From positions 62,001 through 126,000 of the forward strand of contig NZ_JAKIKW010000006.1 in assembly GCF_023283945.1 (NCBI RefSeq): DNA of 64,000 nt, given 5' to 3'. Position numbers and translations under genes: made by a program. Under the pieces are notes generated by a model, which worked only from the letters and a program-made list of their open reading frames with translations, was not told the origin of the DNA and did not search any database. Source of the stretch: Shewanella gelidimarina. Lineage in GTDB: Bacteria > Pseudomonadota > Gammaproteobacteria > Enterobacterales > Shewanellaceae. Below are positions 54,872-63,823 of this stretch, in pieces. Every line of letters starts with the position of its first letter. The stretch's first letter is position 1.

Positions 54872-55222
54872 ATGAAATTTAAGAAGTTAGAAATTTGGCA
54901 GCGATCGTGTGCGCTCAGTTGTTCGATTTATGAGTTAACGAAAGACACACAAGATTTCGGCTTTAAGGATCAAATAACCAGAGCGGGATTATCTATCCCT
55001 TCCAACATTGCAGAAGGAATAGAAAGGGAGTCAATAAAAGAGCAGATCCGTTTTCTATACATATCAAAGGCTTCAGCTGCTGAAGTTATCACCCAATTAA
55101 CAATAGGAATTAAAATCGGCTACCTTGAATCTAATTCAGGTGTTCAATTAATTAGAGAAACAGAAAGTATAATAATGATGACAGCAGCCCTCATTCGAAC
55201 AAAGAAAAGATTACTCACTTAA
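54872..55222 (+). CDS. four-helix-bundle protein (23S rRNA intervening-sequence family), copy 1
   Basis: About 116 residues of the four-helix-bundle family first seen in 23S rRNA insertions and related to the Avd proteins of diversity-generating retroelements. The hallmark is FGFKDQITRAGLSIPSNIAE followed by GIER. No reverse transcriptase is nearby. ATG 54872 with AAGGA 8 bp upstream is preferred over ATG 54863. It lies between a forward array (54257-54840) and a reversed array (from 55509). Function unknown. Confidence 0.88.
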   Translation: MKFKKLEIWQRSCALSCSIYELTKDTQDFGFKDQITRAGLSIPSNIAEGIERESIKEQIRFLYISKASAAEVITQLTIGIKIGYLESNSGVQLIRETESIIMMTAALIRTKKRLLT

Positions 55223-55229
55223 CCAATAA

Positions 55230-55508
55230 GACACACGGGATTTTGGATTTAAGGATAAAATCACCAGAGCGGGATTATCTATCCCTTCCAATATTGCAGA
55301 AGGAATAGAAAGGGAGTCAATAAAAGAGCAGATCCGTTTTCTATACATATCAAAGGCTTCAGCTGCTGAAGTTATCACCCAATTAACAATAGGCGTTAAA
55401 ATCGGCTACCTTGAATCTAATTCAGGTGTTCAATTAATTAGAGAAACAGAAAGTATAATAATGATGACAGCAGCCCTTATTCGAACAAAGAAAAGATTAC
55501 TCACTTAA
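55230..55508 (+). pseudogene. truncated tandem copy of the four-helix-bundle gene
   Basis: 92 codons plus stop, nearly identical in DNA to the 3' three quarters of the gene just upstream. The N-terminal ~25 residues are missing, a TAA stands directly before the first homologous codon, and there is no start. Differences are few and mostly silent (AAC/AAT, CTC/CTT; Ile to Val), so the duplication is recent. Confidence 0.92.
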
Positions 55509-55984
55509 CCAAAAAACCTCAAAAATTCTATCCGGCTTTGGCTCGGCTCTAAACCGAAACTTAATTGGCTTTTCATCATCTCAGCCCATTCGGCTCCAAA
55601 CCGGCTCTTAACCTTCTCTACTCATTCAGCTCCAAACCGGCACTTAATCGATTCCTACCATCTCAGCTTTCCCAGCTCCAATCCGGCTTCCGATCATCTC
55701 AGCTCTCTCCGTCTTTAGCTCGGCTTCTAACCGGCTCTTAACCGTTTTCCACCGTCTCAGCCCATTCGGCTCCAAACCAGCTCTTAACCGTCTCAGCTCA
55801 TTCGGCTCTCAGCTCATTCGGCTCCAAACCGGCTTTTAACCTTCTCATATCTTACAATCGGACTTTCTTTCCCCAAAAAAAGCCAGAAGATAAATTCTTC
55901 TGGCTTTGATGTTTTCAAGCTTATCCGGCTTTAATTCGGCTCTTAACCGTCTCTAAACCTTCTCAGCTTTATCCGGCTTCAAAC
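55509..55984 (-). repeat. directional short-repeat array on minus strand, after the POT gene
   Basis: On the minus strand it shows the same modules (TTGAAGCCGGATAAAGCTGA, GGTTTGGAGCCGAATG, AAGAGCCGGTTAGAAGCCG). It starts at the stop codon of the minus-strand transporter and is interrupted by a terminator. Its orientation follows that gene. Confidence 0.85.
55875..55907 (-). terminator. terminator of the POT transporter gene
   Basis: On the minus strand AAAGCCAGAAG pairs with CTTCTGGCTTT across a 7-nt loop and is followed by a T-run (55875-55881 as A on the plus strand). Repeat modules lie on both sides. Confidence 0.85.
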
Positions 55985-57490
55985 CTATCTCTTGATAGCT
56001 TCATGCTCTGCAGTAACGGCAATCTCTTGCTCAAGAATTTCTTCTTCAGTGTCTGCATGGCCTTCAGCTCCGTGCATCCAATTAACAAGCTTATCAGCCA
56101 TGAAGTAAAGGATGATGCCAGAAACTGTTGCAGTGATTGCTATACCAGCAAAGATCCCCATGGCGTTAGCCAATTGTTCTTCTTTAGTACCATCGTGCCC
56201 GATGAATGAACCGACAATACCACCAATCTTATTGGCCGCTGCAATAAAGAGAAACCATGCACCCATAAGTAACGAAGCAATACGCAATGGAGCAAGCTTA
56301 GTCACCATAGACAGGCCAATAGGAGACAAACATAGTTCACCCATTGTATGGAAGAAGTAAGCACCGACTAACCACCACATGCTTGACTTAACATCGGCAC
56401 TACCGTCCATTTCCATAACAGCACCCATCATAAATAGGAAACCGACAGCGAGTAGAACTAAGCCAAGGGCAAACTTAACCGGAGAGTTAGGTTCGTTCTT
56501 ACCCAAGCGGATCCAGATAGAAGCAATTACTGGGGCAAAAACAACGATGAAAATAGCGTTCAGAGACTGGAACCAAGTCGTTGGTACTTCAAAGCTACCA
56601 ATTGATCGGTCGGTAAATTCGTTAGTGAATAGGTTAAGTAGACCACCGGCTTGTTCGAAACCCGCCCAGAAAATGATGGTGAACAGACCCATGACCATAA
56701 TCACCTTGATGCGATCACGTTCAATTTTGGTTAGCGGTTCTTTTCGCACAATACCGCTTGCAGCTGACTTTTCTTTATCAACTTTAGCAGCAGGGTAGCG
56801 ACCGATATCGCCAAGCAGTTTCTGAGCAAATATGTACTGGATAATCAAAGAGAAAATCATACCTACACCAGCGCAGAAGAAACCTGCTTGCCAGTTGTTA
56901 ATGAAGACTTCCTGTCCTTCAAATATGACTGTTTGACCAAATGAAGTATAAGCCCAAGCAACAACAAAGCCCGCGAGTGCAGCACCCACGTTGATACCCA
57001 TATAAAAGATAGTGAATGCACCATCACGACGATGATCGCCTTCTTTATAGAGATCGCCAACCATGGTAGAGATATTTGGCTTAAATAGTCCGTTACCTAT
57101 AATCAGTGTGCCTAGACCTATATAAAAGGCCATAGTTTCTGAACCAGGAATCCAACTATGGGGGAAAGCTAGAGTAAATTGACCGATGGCCATTAAGGCG
57201 CCACCAATATAGATAGATTTACGTTGACCAAGCACATTATCCGCTAACCAGCCGCCGATAAGAGGAGTGAAATAGACTAAACCAGTAAAAGTACCGTAAA
57301 GAGAGAGGGCATCAGCACTAGTCCAACCTAAACCGTGACCGCCTTCGCCTTGTACTTTATCTACAAGATATAACACCAAAATGGCGCGCATCGCGTAATA
57401 ACTAAATCGTTCCCATAATTCTGTTGTAAACAACAGGAACAGTCCCTTCGGATGCCCAAGCATCGTCCCCTGGGGTTTTATTCCGCTCAT
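55985..57490 (-). CDS. POT-family proton-dependent di-/tripeptide transporter
   Basis: About 501 residues, inner membrane, 12-14 TM segments. The proton-coupling motif ELWERFSYYAMRAIL is near residue 22. PTR2 signatures GGWLADNVLGQRKSIYIGG and FTIFYMGINVGA are present. It imports small peptides with protons. ATG 57490 has GGAAG upstream; GTG 57502 would add MEEQ. Its stop codon directly abuts the repeat array downstream. Confidence 0.93.
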   Translation of the reverse strand: MSGIKPQGTMLGHPKGLFLLFTTELWERFSYYAMRAILVLYLVDKVQGEGGHGLGWTSADALSLYGTFTGLVYFTPLIGGWLADNVLGQRKSIYIGGALMAIGQFTLAFPHSWIPGSETMAFYIGLGTLIIGNGLFKPNISTMVGDLYKEGDHRRDGAFTIFYMGINVGAALAGFVVAWAYTSFGQTVIFEGQEVFINNWQAGFFCAGVGMIFSLIIQYIFAQKLLGDIGRYPAAKVDKEKSAASGIVRKEPLTKIERDRIKVIMVMGLFTIIFWAGFEQAGGLLNLFTNEFTDRSIGSFEVPTTWFQSLNAIFIVVFAPVIASIWIRLGKNEPNSPVKFALGLVLLAVGFLFMMGAVMEMDGSADVKSSMWWLVGAYFFHTMGELCLSPIGLSMVTKLAPLRIASLLMGAWFLFIAAANKIGGIVGSFIGHDGTKEEQLANAMGIFAGIAITATVSGIILYFMADKLVNWMHGAEGHADTEEEILEQEIAVTAEHEAIKR

Positions 57491-57502
57491 TTGTTCTTCC
57501 AC

Positions 57503-57922
57503 CTTCAGCTTGTGATTACCTGCGGGTTAATAAAAACCACAGAAATAGTTTTGCTTAAATTAGCTAGACCTAATGCGTAAGATATATTCGCTGTAAATGT
57601 TATCTTCAGCATCTATATGTAACGTATTTGATCGCACTGTTACGGGCTTATATTCTAATTTTTATTATTTGAAGCTAAAAATAGCGCCAAATGCGATAAA
57701 GCCCACCTTATATACCCTTTTAAGGGGCCTTAAGTCAATTTTAAGGAAGTGACTGCTGACATAGTAACCACTCTAAGTGATTGCCTTTATATCTTGGTAG
57801 ATTTGCGACCAGTATTGGAAAAAACAGATAGAATTAACTTTCATTTTTACTGTGCTTTTTGCTAAAATCTCTCACCGTGAATGGAATTCACTATTGTATA
57901 GTTTAATATTGGAGAGGTTTTA
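57503..57922. other. divergent promoter region POT / rfaH
   Basis: 420 bp without a gene, expected to hold both promoters. A perfect inverted repeat GTGAAT-GGA-ATTCAC (57877-57891) sits 32 bp before rfaH and could be an operator. Nothing else is recognised. Confidence 0.5.
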
Positions 57923-58453
57923 ATGAAAGCTTGGTACCTGTTGTATTGTAAGCCTCGAGGCGAAGTCCGAGCGCAACAAAACCTAGCACTTCAAGAGATT
58001 GAAACCTATATCCCTACCTATCCAGAAGAAAAGTTACATAAAGGAAAAGTAACTGTTCGTCGTGTCTCTATGTTCCCTAGTTATCTCTTTGTCCATTTTG
58101 ATCCTCAAATCACCAGCGTTGCGCGTATACATAGCACCAGAGGCGTTATTCGCATCATCGGCTGTAAAGAATTAATGACAGCTGTTGATGACGGTATCAT
58201 TCAAGCCATTAAGCTGCGCGAACATTGTTGGTTAAACGAGTTACTACCAAACACCGACTCAGAACAGCAAAATGCAGCGGAAGTTGCGATTGAATGTGGC
58301 GATAAAGTGAAGTTTGTCGATGGGCCTTTCGCTGAACTTGAGGGTGTTTTTGAAGAGACAAATGGCGAAAAGCGTTGTTTTGTACTCTTCGAGATTATGG
58401 GTAAGCAACAAAGGGTTGCTGTCGATAAAGCTGGTGTTGCTCGTTTAGATTGA
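57923..58453 (+). CDS. rfaH: transcription antitermination factor RfaH
   Basis: A 176-residue NusG paralogue. The NGN domain (1-100) has WYLLYCKPRGEVRAQQNL and YIPTYPEEK, then VSMFPSYLFVHFD and HSTRGVIRIIG. A KOW-type C-terminal domain follows (about 130-174; GDKVKFVDGPFAELEGVFEE). It is recruited to RNA polymerase paused at ops elements in long operons for surface polysaccharide. An ops/JUMPstart element lies downstream at 59159-59197. The ribosome site is TGGAGAGG. Confidence 0.95.
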   Translation: MKAWYLLYCKPRGEVRAQQNLALQEIETYIPTYPEEKLHKGKVTVRRVSMFPSYLFVHFDPQITSVARIHSTRGVIRIIGCKELMTAVDDGIIQAIKLREHCWLNELLPNTDSEQQNAAEVAIECGDKVKFVDGPFAELEGVFEETNGEKRCFVLFEIMGKQQRVAVDKAGVARLD

Positions 58454-59488
58454 TATTTAAAGTAAAAAACATAACAAACTGAATATGTTTGTATCATAAG
58501 TAGCAGTTTGAACTCTGTACGTGAAATCCGATTTTTTTTGTAGGACATTGGCCATAGCGCTTCGATAAGTACAACTTATGTGCTACTAGTGATAAATAAG
58601 CGTACGTTCTAGAATGAGTCCATAAATTTAGCCTGTTGAGCAAAGTGGAATGACACGATATATCGGTCGAACATGTGGCCGCTCATACGATGAGTCATGT
58701 GGTTAGTGATATCTAAGACGGTATCTTTAACGTAAGAGAATGGCGGTTAACCGTAGCTCTGCAAGTTTTAATGGCGTGGGTAGCGGAATGTTTGAGCACT
58801 TGGCGAATGCAGGCTCTTAGAGTTACTGCTCAACTCTTTTCATTGCTGTATAGTATTTACGAAAATTTACAGCTGGCATTGTTGACCTTAGGCGATTCTG
58901 AGGTGTTATTCAGCTTGGTGGCCGAGTTGTAAAAATGTTAAGCGCTAGGGTTAACATTTGTTGTGTAAAACGGTAGAGAGCAATAAGTTAATTTAGAAAA
59001 GCTGGAAAACAGATTGAGTGGAGTACGTTTCACGAAATCAAACCTTTCACTTTTTCTAAGTTTACTTAGTAACTTATCTTAAGTACTAATTTAGCCACTT
59101 ACATAAGTTGCTAGTAAGTGAATAGTCGTTAGCTAATTGGAAATGTCCGCATCGCGGATGGGCACTTTGGAAGCCGTAATCCATGGGCGGTAGCGTGTCT
59201 AAAATCCAATACACAGCTACATTTTGTGTTCGTTTCCCTCAGGGATTCAACATTCCATGAGGTTCAGCGTTCAGCATTGGTGTTCACTCAGTTATTGGCT
59301 TGAACATTAAGAATGAGCAATATGATTTTTCGACTTTAAACACTTTATACGTTAGCTTTGTCTGTTAGCTCATCCATTGAGTTGCAAGGCCACTTGTTCT
59401 ATTACATCGGGTTACTATAAATTGACCTGGCTAGTCAGCAATTGCTGACTTTTTCATTATTTTTGCTTTTCTTCGGAGATTAATCGCG
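58454..59488. other. long leader region of the polysaccharide export operon
   Basis: About 1 kb without an ORF of note between rfaH and the Wza-like gene. It contains the JUMPstart/ops element, an inverted repeat CACTTAC-N11-GTAAGTG (59096-59120), and otherwise unremarkable AT-rich DNA. The long untranslated leader is usual for RfaH-controlled operons. Confidence 0.6.
59159..59197 (+). promoter_or_regulatory. JUMPstart / ops element
   Basis: GGCGGTAGCGTG (59186-59197) is an exact ops sequence for RfaH recruitment. The preceding bases (GGCACTTTGGAAGCCGTAAT, 59161-59180) match the upstream part of the 39-bp JUMPstart consensus at most positions. It lies about 290 bp before the Wza-like gene. 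Confidence 0.88.
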
Positions 59489-62236
59489 GTGTTACATAAA
59501 ACCAAAAAAATTATTATAGCTGGCGCCAGTGCTTTACTGTTATTAAGCGGTCAAGTGCAAGCGGCAATGCCATCTCCGCAAATGATAGAGCAATTTAAAA
59601 CTCTGCCAGCATCAGAACAACAACGTCTTGCTAAGCAATATGGTATTAGCCCATCGATGCTAGGAGGCTCTGCCGCTACTCAACAACAGTTAGAAAGCCC
59701 TCAGTTGGTAAACCCGCGTGGTGATGGACGTAGTAAGGGTAATAGAGCTGCAGACGAAGAAGATAAAAACAAAGAACTTACTTTTGAAGATGAAGCTGCA
59801 AAAAATGAACTAAAACGATTTGGTTATGACCTCTTTGCAGGCGAGCCGACGACCTTTGCGCCAGTATCGGATGTGCCTGTCCCGAGTGAATATCTTGTGG
59901 GTCCAGGCGATAACATCAAAGTCCAGCTTTATGGTAAAGATAACAAGGAATATGACCTAGTCATTAACAGAGAAGGGGTAATACAATTCCCTGAACTAGG
60001 GCCTATTACTGTAACAGGATTAAACTTTAGCCAGTTACGAAAAACCCTATCCCAACGTATTAAAAAGCAGATGATTGGTATTCAATCAAATATCACCATG
60101 GGCGAACTTCGCTCCATTCGCATTTTTGTTGCGGGTGATGCTTATAAGCCGGGTTCGTATACCGTCTCGAGCCTATCGACCATTACTCAAGCCTTATTTG
60201 TCGCAGGCGGTGTTAATGAAATCGGTTCGCTACGTAATATTCAAGTAAAACGTGCTGGCAAACTGGTCGGCAGCATGGATTTGTACGATCTGTTGCTTCG
60301 TGGTGATGCCTCTGGCGACATGCGCCTGCGTTCTGGTGATGTGGTATTTATTCCATCGGTAGGCGGATTAGTCAGCGTTACTGGCGAAGTTCGACGTCCT
60401 GCTATTTACGAGCTTAAAAAGCACGAAACAATGGCGCAGGTTATTGAGATGTCGGCGGGTATTAAACCCGGCGCTTATCCAAAACGTAGCAGTGTAGAGC
60501 GATTTAATAGTAATAGCCTTAGAACCATCGTTAACGTCGATCTTACCTCCAAAAAAGGCAAAGCGACTCCAGCTATTGCAGGTGATGTAATACGTGTGAA
60601 AAGTGCAGCATCACAATATGAAGACGCACTCACCGTTGTTGGTGCGGTTGTCAGACCTGGAAAATATCAGTGGTTTGAAGGACAAAAAATCAGTGATTTA
60701 GTCCCATCTATTTGGGGCGATTTAACGGTTTCAGCTGATTTAGAGTACGCCATTATAGTGCGCGAAATGAATAAGCAGGGTGATATACAGGTTTATCAAT
60801 TCTCGCCATCACAAGCGATTAACGGCAAGTTAGCATCTCAAGACCTAATGCTTCGTCCGCGTGACAAGGTCATCTTTTTTAACTTCAGTGATATGACTCA
60901 GAACCGCTATGAACTGAATAAGTTAGTGAAAGAACGCGTTAAGAAAGTACAATCGTTAGCGGGTGATTCACTTATTGGAAACGATTTGTTTAAAGCGGGC
61001 TTCTCTCAACTGAATCAACAAAAATTTGCCGACCGTTCAGAGTTAGGCGGTGTCGCAATCAATAGTAAAGCAGAAGAAAACGAAAACACGGCGATTAAAG
61101 GTGAAGTCAACAAAATGTTGGTCAACCTGTTTGAAGATAGAGATTTAATCAAGCTAAGCAGCGTGATGAATCGTAGTGAATTGCTTTATCCAGTCATTAT
61201 GAAGCTCAACAGTCAAGGTCGAGCGGGTACTGGTGTTCAGGCCGTTGCCATTAACGGTAAAGTGAATAACCCTGGTATTTACCCCCTTGCAATCAATGCG
61301 CGAGTTCAAGACTTAGTTAATGCTGCTGGAGGCCTAGAAGAAGGGGCTTATACAATACGCGCTGAACTCACAAGCACGTTCACCACTGCAGATGGTTCCT
61401 CTATTAACCACAAGAATATAGCGCTTGATCTTGCCATGCATGGCGATGCACAACAAAATGTGTTGCTGAAAGGCCGCGATATCTTAACGGTAATGACCAC
61501 CCCAGATTGGCAAGAAAATAAGTCAGTTGAAATACGCGGAGAAGTTAAGTTCCCAGGCACTTACAATATCCGCCGCGGTGAGACGTTAGCTGATGTTCTA
61601 GATCGTGCCGGTGGATTTACTTCATATGCATACCTACCTTCATCAGTATTTGTCCGCGAGTCAGTGCGTCAACAAGAGCAATTAGAAATTAAAAAGCTTG
61701 CTGACCAATTACGCCGTGATATTGCTACTCGTGGTGTTTCGAAAGACGGTAACGTTGTAAATTACAGCGATGCGCAGTTAATGTTAACTGATCTCGAAAC
61801 CATTAAAGCAGTGGGTCGTTTAGTGGTTGACCTCTCAGCAGTATCCGTAGGCATTGAGCAAGCAGACCTACAATTGGAAGATAAAGATGTTCTGTATATC
61901 CCATCGACTAAGCAGACTGTTGCGGTTATGGGTGAAGTCCAGCACGCAGCCACGCATCGATTCAAAGACGGCCAAACCATCGACCAATATCTTGCTATGT
62001 CGGGTGGCGCTAGAGAACGTGCGGATGATGACAGAACGTATGTCATTAAAGCCGACGGTTCAGTAATGCTTCCAAGTCATTCAATGTGGTTCAGCAGCGA
62101 ATCAAGCCTGCAACCAGGCGATACTATAATCGTACCGTTAGATACTGAATACAAAGACAGCCTAACGCTTTGGACCCAAGTCACCAGCATCATATACAAC
62201 ACAGCAGTCGCATTCGCCACAGTCGCAAATCTATAA
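59489..62236 (+). CDS. Wza-like polysaccharide export protein with multiple SLBB domains
   Basis: 915 residues, more than twice the length of E. coli Wza. A signal peptide (about 1-25, VQA/AMP) has no lipobox Cys. The Poly_export domain (about 128-215: VPSEYLVGPGDNIKVQLYGK) is followed by several SLBB-type repeats (VAGDAYKPGSYTVSSLSTIT; VTGEVRRPAIYELKKHETMA; VVGAVVRPGKYQWFEG; INGKVNNPGIYPLAINARVQ; IRGEVKFPGTYNIRRGETLA; VMGEVQHAATHRF). It probably forms the periplasmic and outer-membrane exit for exopolysaccharide or capsule. GTG start. Confidence 0.92.
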   Translation: MLHKTKKIIIAGASALLLLSGQVQAAMPSPQMIEQFKTLPASEQQRLAKQYGISPSMLGGSAATQQQLESPQLVNPRGDGRSKGNRAADEEDKNKELTFEDEAAKNELKRFGYDLFAGEPTTFAPVSDVPVPSEYLVGPGDNIKVQLYGKDNKEYDLVINREGVIQFPELGPITVTGLNFSQLRKTLSQRIKKQMIGIQSNITMGELRSIRIFVAGDAYKPGSYTVSSLSTITQALFVAGGVNEIGSLRNIQVKRAGKLVGSMDLYDLLLRGDASGDMRLRSGDVVFIPSVGGLVSVTGEVRRPAIYELKKHETMAQVIEMSAGIKPGAYPKRSSVERFNSNSLRTIVNVDLTSKKGKATPAIAGDVIRVKSAASQYEDALTVVGAVVRPGKYQWFEGQKISDLVPSIWGDLTVSADLEYAIIVREMNKQGDIQVYQFSPSQAINGKLASQDLMLRPRDKVIFFNFSDMTQNRYELNKLVKERVKKVQSLAGDSLIGNDLFKAGFSQLNQQKFADRSELGGVAINSKAEENENTAIKGEVNKMLVNLFEDRDLIKLSSVMNRSELLYPVIMKLNSQGRAGTGVQAVAINGKVNNPGIYPLAINARVQDLVNAAGGLEEGAYTIRAELTSTFTTADGSSINHKNIALDLAMHGDAQQNVLLKGRDILTVMTTPDWQENKSVEIRGEVKFPGTYNIRRGETLADVLDRAGGFTSYAYLPSSVFVRESVRQQEQLEIKKLADQLRRDIATRGVSKDGNVVNYSDAQLMLTDLETIKAVGRLVVDLSAVSVGIEQADLQLEDKDVLYIPSTKQTVAVMGEVQHAATHRFKDGQTIDQYLAMSGGARERADDDRTYVIKADGSVMLPSHSMWFSSESSLQPGDTIIVPLDTEYKDSLTLWTQVTSIIYNTAVAFATVANL

Positions 62237-62400
62237 AGTCAGGACGAACGCTTACTGACAGCTCTTACAGTCAGCGAAGCGTTCCCGTTTCATACCGTGA
62301 GCGAAGCGTTCTGTAGGCCGAAGGCCGTTCCGTACACAGTCAGTTAGTTTACGAACGTTCTGTTAGCAGTAAGTGTAACGTTCGTTATTTAAAAACCAAG
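62237..62400. repeat. repeat-rich spacer after the Wza-like gene
   Basis: A hairpin GAACGCTTACTGAC (62246-62259) / GTCAGCGAAGCGTTC (62270-62284) starts just after the stop. Then GTGAGCGAAGCGTTCTGT, GGCCGAAGGCCGTTCCGT and GTTTACGAACGTTCTGT follow, of the same GCGAAGCGTTCCG family as 49436-49895. Confidence 0.75.
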
Positions 62401-62407
62401 GATGGTT

Positions 62408-62755
62408 ATGAAATTTCAAAAGTTAGAAGTCTGGCAACTTAGCTATCAACTTTCATGTTCTATTTATTTAGAAACAAAAGAACTGCGAGATTGGGGCTTC
62501 AAAGATCAAATAACGCGTTCTGGTTTATCTGTTCCTTCGAACATAGCGGAGGGAATAGAGCGACAAGGAATAAAAGAGCAAGTACATTTTTTGTACATTG
62601 CTAAAGCATCACTTGCTGAATTGATGACACAGGCCATGATAGGTAAAGATATAGGTTACTTTGAATCGGACTTTGTTGATGAGCTATTAAAAAAATCTGA
62701 GAGAGTATCAGCTATGTTAGCGGGATTGATTAAAAGTATAAAAGCTCGCAATTAA
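62408..62755 (+). CDS. four-helix-bundle protein (23S rRNA intervening-sequence family), copy 2
   Basis: About 115 residues, clearly homologous to the gene at 54872 (shared WGFKDQITRSGLSVPSNIAE / FGFKDQITRAGLSIPSNIAE cores). The translation start context is also similar (AAGGATG, then TTATGAAATTT). ATG 62408 is preferred. It sits between two stretches of GCGAAGCGTTCCGT-type repeats and between the Wza-like and Wzz genes, which normally adjoin, so it looks inserted. Function unknown. Confidence 0.87.
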   Translation: MKFQKLEVWQLSYQLSCSIYLETKELRDWGFKDQITRSGLSVPSNIAEGIERQGIKEQVHFLYIAKASLAELMTQAMIGKDIGYFESDFVDELLKKSERVSAMLAGLIKSIKARN

Positions 62756-62855
62756 TCGTCTTAGCTTGACGCTGTAACCGTAAACGAAGTGTTCTGTAAG
62801 TGAGCTTGCGAACGTTCCGTCAACCGTATTCGAAAACTTAAATAATGAGATAAGT
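62756..62855. repeat. repeat-rich spacer after four-helix-bundle copy 2
   Basis: It starts at the stop codon with CGTCTTAGCTTGACG (minus-strand module CAAGCTAAGACG), then CCGTAAACGAAGTGTTCTGT and GTGAGCTTGCGAACGTTCCG. Confidence 0.7.
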
Positions 62856-62860
62856 TTTAA

Positions 62861-63823
62861 ATGTCCAATGAAATGAATAAGTACACACAAGATCAACAGT
62901 TCTCTCAAACTACAAACGACGACGAAATCGACCTTCGCGAACTGTTCTCCGTAATTTGGCAAGGCAAATGGCTAATTATTGCTATAACAGCAGTTTTCGC
63001 CATAGGCTCAGTGATATTCGCAGTCATGCAGCCAAACACTTATAAATCTGAAGCTTTATTAGCACCAGCGAGTGAAGAACAGAACGGGGGCTTAAGTGCG
63101 TTAGCGGGGCAATTTGGCGGCCTTGCCAGCATGGCGGGCATAAATTTAGGCGCTGGTGGAGGTGTTGATAAAACTCAAATGGCGATAGAGGTAATGAAGT
63201 CTCGTCAATTTACCAGTCAATTCATCCGAAAGCATAACATTCTTCCAGAGTTAATGGCCGCAGAAAAATGGAACATGCAAGACAACAGCTTAGCATACGA
63301 TGATGAATTATATGATGTCAGCAAAAAAGTATGGGTTCGCGAAGTTAAAGCACCCTTTAAACCTGAACCTTCAATGCAAGAGGCATATAAAGAGTTTACT
63401 AAAGTGATTACGGTTAACACTGCTAAAGATACCGCAATGGTTACCGTATCGGTTGAACATTTATCACCCGCAGTCGCACAAAAGTGGGTGAGCTGGTTAG
63501 TAGAAGACATCAATAAAGTCATGAAAAAGCGAGATGTTGCTGAAGCAAATCGTAGTAGTGAGTTTTTAAATAAGCAAATTGCATTAACTAACGTCGCTGA
63601 TATTCGCTCAATTCTTTATAAGCTTATCGAAGAGCAAGCAAAAACAATTATGTTTGCAGAAGTTAGAGATGAATATGTTTTCAAAACTATAGATCCAGCA
63701 TTGATTCCTGAAGTTAAATCAGGACCCAAGCGTGCACTAATTTGTGTATTAGGAACAATGCTCGGCGGCATGCTAGCGGTAATGCTTGTACTCATAAGAC
63801 ATTTCGTAAGAAAAGAAGATTAA
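62861..63823 (+). CDS. Wzz-family polysaccharide chain-length determinant
   Basis: 320-residue inner-membrane co-polymerase that sets O-antigen or exopolysaccharide length. TM1 lies at about 36-57 (WLIIAITAVFAIGSVIFAVM) and TM2 at about 293-315 (ALICVLGTMLGGMLAVMLVL), with Pro-rich KTIDPALIPEVKSGPKRALI before TM2. A long periplasmic domain lies between. It follows the export gene, as expected for the same pathway. Confidence 0.92.
   Translation: MSNEMNKYTQDQQFSQTTNDDEIDLRELFSVIWQGKWLIIAITAVFAIGSVIFAVMQPNTYKSEALLAPASEEQNGGLSALAGQFGGLASMAGINLGAGGGVDKTQMAIEVMKSRQFTSQFIRKHNILPELMAAEKWNMQDNSLAYDDELYDVSKKVWVREVKAPFKPEPSMQEAYKEFTKVITVNTAKDTAMVTVSVEHLSPAVAQKWVSWLVEDINKVMKKRDVAEANRSSEFLNKQIALTNVADIRSILYKLIEEQAKTIMFAEVRDEYVFKTIDPALIPEVKSGPKRALICVLGTMLGGMLAVMLVLIRHFVRKED

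Noticed and set aside
54872..55508. Diversity-generating retroelement (Avd-like gene present)
   Set aside because: No reverse transcriptase and no adenine-biased template/variable repeat pair; the partial copy differs at few, mostly silent, sites.
58775..58790. Second ops-like element (GGGTAGCGGAAT)
   Set aside because: Does not match GGCGGTAG and lacks the JUMPstart upstream bases.
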